This document shows, one piece after another, positions 61,723 to 64,000 of a stretch of 64,000 nucleotides of DNA (positions are counted from its first letter, which is position 1; every line of letters begins with the position of its first letter). The DNA comes from Paludibacteraceae bacterium (GTDB lineage: Bacteria > Bacteroidota > Bacteroidia > Bacteroidales > Paludibacteraceae). Below the pieces are notes generated by a model. That model had not been told where the DNA came from, made no database searches, and was given only the letters and a program-made list of their open reading frames with translations. Made by a program: the position numbers and the translations under genes. The DNA is taken from assembly GCA_031292565.1 (NCBI GenBank), contig JARLGW010000008.1, forward strand, positions 97,413-161,412. Direction: 5' to 3'.

Positions 61723-62889
61723 ATGCTTTTTAACCAACAAATAAAAATAGGCTTTTTAACGCCTTATTCTTCAATATATCCAGGTTTAACACCTAATATC
61801 GTGAACGGGTTTTATTGCTCCATGCCGGAACAATACCAAAACATGTTTCACTTTCAGCCCGAATACGTAAAACAAGGTGGTGGAAATACGGTTAAAGATG
61901 CCATTTTAAAACTTATACAGTTTGACAACGTGGACATTATTTCCGGGCTAGTAAGCTACCGAAAAATACCCGAAATAGCGGGCATAATGGAACAACGTAA
62001 AAAACTGGCATTCTTTTTCGACATGGGTGAATATATACCATACACCCAACATATTTCCAATCACTTATTTTTCAACAGCTTCCAACTTTGGCAGTCGGAA
62101 TATGCACTTGGATTTTGGGCTCAAAAAGAATTTGGCGACAAAGGTGCCGTTATAATGCCTATTTACGACGCGGGATACCACCTGCACAGTTCATTCAGGC
62201 AAGGAACAGTGTCGGCCGGTTCAAAATTGATTGACTACCACATTCTACCATACTCGGAAGGGAAATCACAAGTGAAAGGACAATTAAAACCTTTCTTTGA
62301 AAAATTAAAAAAAGAAAAGCCTTCTTATATCCACGCACTATTTTGCGGCACCGAAGCTCTCGATTTTTTCACGGAATTTGAAGAATCAGGATTGGCAGGA
62401 AAAATTCCTTTAGTAGTAAGTGCACACATGGCTACCGAGGAGATGTTGGACTTAGTAAGTAATATTAGCTTGAAAATGTATTCAGCATCAATGTGGGATT
62501 GTAATTCAACTGATGTTTTAAACACAAAGTTCAAACAACAATATACATTACACACAGGTGCTAAAGCCGATTTATTTTCATTACTCGGCTATGAAATGGG
62601 AGTTCTTTTTGGAAAATTGATTCCTGACTTAGCGAAACGGGACTGGGATTCGGTAATTCAAAATATGAAAAATGAAACGATCAAATCGCCAAGAGGTGAT
62701 CGTAACTTTTTTCTTGATTCAAACTATTCTACTCCTATTATCGACATCGAAAAAATAGAAATCGGAAGTGGAAAAGTAAATAAAATGGTTATCAATCAAG
62801 GATGTTCACTAAAATATAATCACGAAATATTTTCAGAAATACATAACGAATGCGTAAGTGGGTGGCAAAACCCTTATTTATGTGTATAA
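61723..62889 (+). CDS. Type I periplasmic-binding-protein-fold protein without signal peptide
   Basis: 388 residues. It starts MLFNQQIKIGFLTPYSSIYPG and has no signal peptide or lipobox. The two-lobed LivK/AmiC-like fold is suggested by KDAILKLIQFDNVDIISGLVSYRKIPEIAGIM, a second-lobe start in EFGDKGAVIMPIYDAGYH, and FSLLGYEMGVLFGKLI. Extracytoplasmic relatives bind amino acids or amides; cytosolic ones such as AmiC act as sensors. It is 53 bases after the collar gene. The ligand is unknown. Confidence 0.72.
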   Translation: MLFNQQIKIGFLTPYSSIYPGLTPNIVNGFYCSMPEQYQNMFHFQPEYVKQGGGNTVKDAILKLIQFDNVDIISGLVSYRKIPEIAGIMEQRKKLAFFFDMGEYIPYTQHISNHLFFNSFQLWQSEYALGFWAQKEFGDKGAVIMPIYDAGYHLHSSFRQGTVSAGSKLIDYHILPYSEGKSQVKGQLKPFFEKLKKEKPSYIHALFCGTEALDFFTEFEESGLAGKIPLVVSAHMATEEMLDLVSNISLKMYSASMWDCNSTDVLNTKFKQQYTLHTGAKADLFSLLGYEMGVLFGKLIPDLAKRDWDSVIQNMKNETIKSPRGDRNFFLDSNYSTPIIDIEKIEIGSGKVNKMVINQGCSLKYNHEIFSEIHNECVSGWQNPYLCV

Positions 62890-62908
62890 AACTCAAAAAA
62901 TTATTCAT

Positions 62909-64000
62909 ATGAAAAGAAAATTATTTTTAACCAAGCTACTACTAACGTTAGCATTTTTCATAACGGCAAGTAGTCTTTTTGCGATCTCGCTTCCTACCAA
63001 CATCACGGTGAGCGGTATAACAGGCACATATTCAGCGGCCAATGGCACATATACCATATCCTCTACTACATTAAAAGCTAATACCTCAGGATCGTCATCT
63101 TATAATTATTATTATTGGACTTTCACAAATGGAGGAACTACCTACTACATCTATTTTCAACAATACAACACCGTATATTATTGGAATATAGATAATGATT
63201 TGAACAGCCAAAACGATATACTATTTTATAGTCCAGAATATCAGATGAATGGAACAACGTATGAACCAGAGCAACCTAACGGTTCTACTTTTACTGATTT
63301 CTCGCCCAATTTAGTTACTAGTTGGACAGCTTCTTTAGGAAGCGGTACTGCTACTGTAGCCATAGCAGCATCGCTTCCAACTGTAACAACAGGAACAACT
63401 ACAAGCAAAACCTCTACTACAGCTACATTAAACGGTACTATAAATGCAAATGGAGCTAGTACAACCGTAAGTTTCAGCTATGGCACAAGTACAAGCTACG
63501 GTTCTATAGGAACTCCAACACAAAGCCCGGTTACAGGTTCTACTGCAACAGCCGTGAGCTATTCTCTTACAGGACTAACACCTAATACCACGTATCATTA
63601 CCGGGTAAGCGGAACAAACTCTGCAGGTACTATTAACGGAGCGGATTCTACGTTTACTACTTCGGCAATCGCACCTACCCCAGCTACAAAATCGCCTAGC
63701 AGCATTTCTAGCACAGCGGCTACGCTGAACGGCACGGTGAATCCAAACAATGCTACTTCGGTGGTGACGTTTGATTATGGTACGTCTACTAGTTATGGGT
63801 CAAGTGCGACTGCAACTCAAAGCCCCGTTACTGGCACTTCGGCTACTTCGGTCAGTGCCGCGCTTACAGGGTTAACGCCGAATACTATTTACCACTTCCG
63901 GGTAAAAGCGGTGAATACAGCAGGTACCACTTTTGGAGCTGATTCTACGTTTACTACTTCGGCAATCGCACCTACCGCAGCTACAAAATCGCCTAGCAGC
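62909..64000 (+). CDS. Secreted fibronectin type III-like repeat protein, 5' part
   Basis: The frame is open to the window end (364 codons), so the 3' part is missing. A signal peptide (MKRKLFLTKLLLTLAFFITASSLFA) leads into a unique Tyr/Thr/Ser-rich domain (about 25-170), then repeats with the core TATLNGT, FSYGTSTSYGS, LTGLTPNTTYHYRV and STFTTSAIAPT, each about 99 residues. The design suggests a cell-surface or extracellular adhesin-like protein, perhaps with a type IX sorting domain beyond the window. It lies 19 bases after the binding-protein gene. Confidence 0.85.
   Translation, partial: MKRKLFLTKLLLTLAFFITASSLFAISLPTNITVSGITGTYSAANGTYTISSTTLKANTSGSSSYNYYYWTFTNGGTTYYIYFQQYNTVYYWNIDNDLNSQNDILFYSPEYQMNGTTYEPEQPNGSTFTDFSPNLVTSWTASLGSGTATVAIAASLPTVTTGTTTSKTSTTATLNGTINANGASTTVSFSYGTSTSYGSIGTPTQSPVTGSTATAVSYSLTGLTPNTTYHYRVSGTNSAGTINGADSTFTTSAIAPTPATKSPSSISSTAATLNGTVNPNNATSVVTFDYGTSTSYGSSATATQSPVTGTSATSVSAALTGLTPNTIYHFRVKAVNTAGTTFGADSTFTTSAIAPTAATKSPSS
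63644..64000 (+). repeat. Direct DNA repeats with 297-base period in the FN3-like gene
   Basis: The 60 bases 63644-63703 recur at 63941-64000 with one mismatch (CCC against CGC at the SAIAPT junction). The period is 297 bases, or 99 codons, the length of one protein repeat. The array continues past the window end. Confidence 0.85.

Noticed and set aside
1..64000. CRISPR arrays, insertion sequences or rRNA genes
   Set aside because: No regularly spaced short repeats, transposase frames with terminal inverted repeats or rRNA-like stretches were found on reading both strands.

Overview
The window is about 64 kb of densely coding, A+T-leaning bacterial chromosome from a member of the Bacteroidota, most likely Bacteroidales. 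Three things support this: promoters of the TAnnTTTG type, genes without clear Shine-Dalgarno sequences, and marker families largely confined to the phylum (DUF3098, DUF4292, a SecD-SecF fusion, a PorE-like envelope protein and a secreted protease with a type IX secretion C-terminal domain). The genus cannot be decided from the sequence. One tRNA (Asn) is present. No CRISPR array, rRNA or insertion sequence was seen.

Layout. 1-576 is the 3' end of a pectinase-type (GH28) gene. 760-7911 carries a YfhO membrane protein, a methyltransferase and the block ftsX-DUF3098-uppP-truB-queA (cell division, lipid carrier recycling, tRNA modification). 7981-11108 is an S41 processing protease and a Wzx-type flippase. 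11109-20457 (minus) is a tightly packed run in which leuS leads into a nonulosonic (sialic-acid-like) sugar pathway: NeuB-like synthase, methyltransferase, CMP-sugar synthetase fused to a HAD phosphatase, and three probable glycosyltransferases. 20725-24462 holds a DEAD-box helicase and a minus-strand group (sugar/nucleoside kinase, SpoU methylase, AlaX-like hydrolase, GNAT). 24579-27892 has tRNA-Asn, plsC, a PorE-like protein and a lipoprotein. 28091-37110 has metH, a membrane glycosyltransferase with a MORN tail, a sigma-54 activator without a DNA-binding domain, an LtaS-like phosphotransferase and DUF3108. 37152-43461 (minus) is an envelope operon headed by dut, with a TPR protein, a DUF4292 lipoprotein, an EnvC-like activator and an Ig-like lipoprotein. 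43659-51019 (plus) is aroB, dapB, lepB, wbqC, a type IX-exported trypsin-like protease and ilvE. 51255-57029 (minus) is secDF, pepD and a GNAT protein. 57162-59437 is nfnAB, which balances ferredoxin and NADPH.

The accessory end (59498-64000) is the least ordinary part. After a strong terminator and a 490-base A+T-rich leader come a bacterial methyltransferase with protein-arginine-methyltransferase-like motifs, a tail-collar (Mdp-type) protein, a periplasmic-binding-protein fold without a signal peptide, and the start of a secreted fibronectin-type repeat protein that runs off the window. All four lie on one strand and are closely spaced. No other phage genes are nearby. This is the best candidate for an undescribed system here; its function is unknown.

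Several genes have an in-frame upstream start codon that falls in or before a -7 promoter element (plsC, metH, aroB, dapB, ilvE). For these the downstream ATG is annotated.
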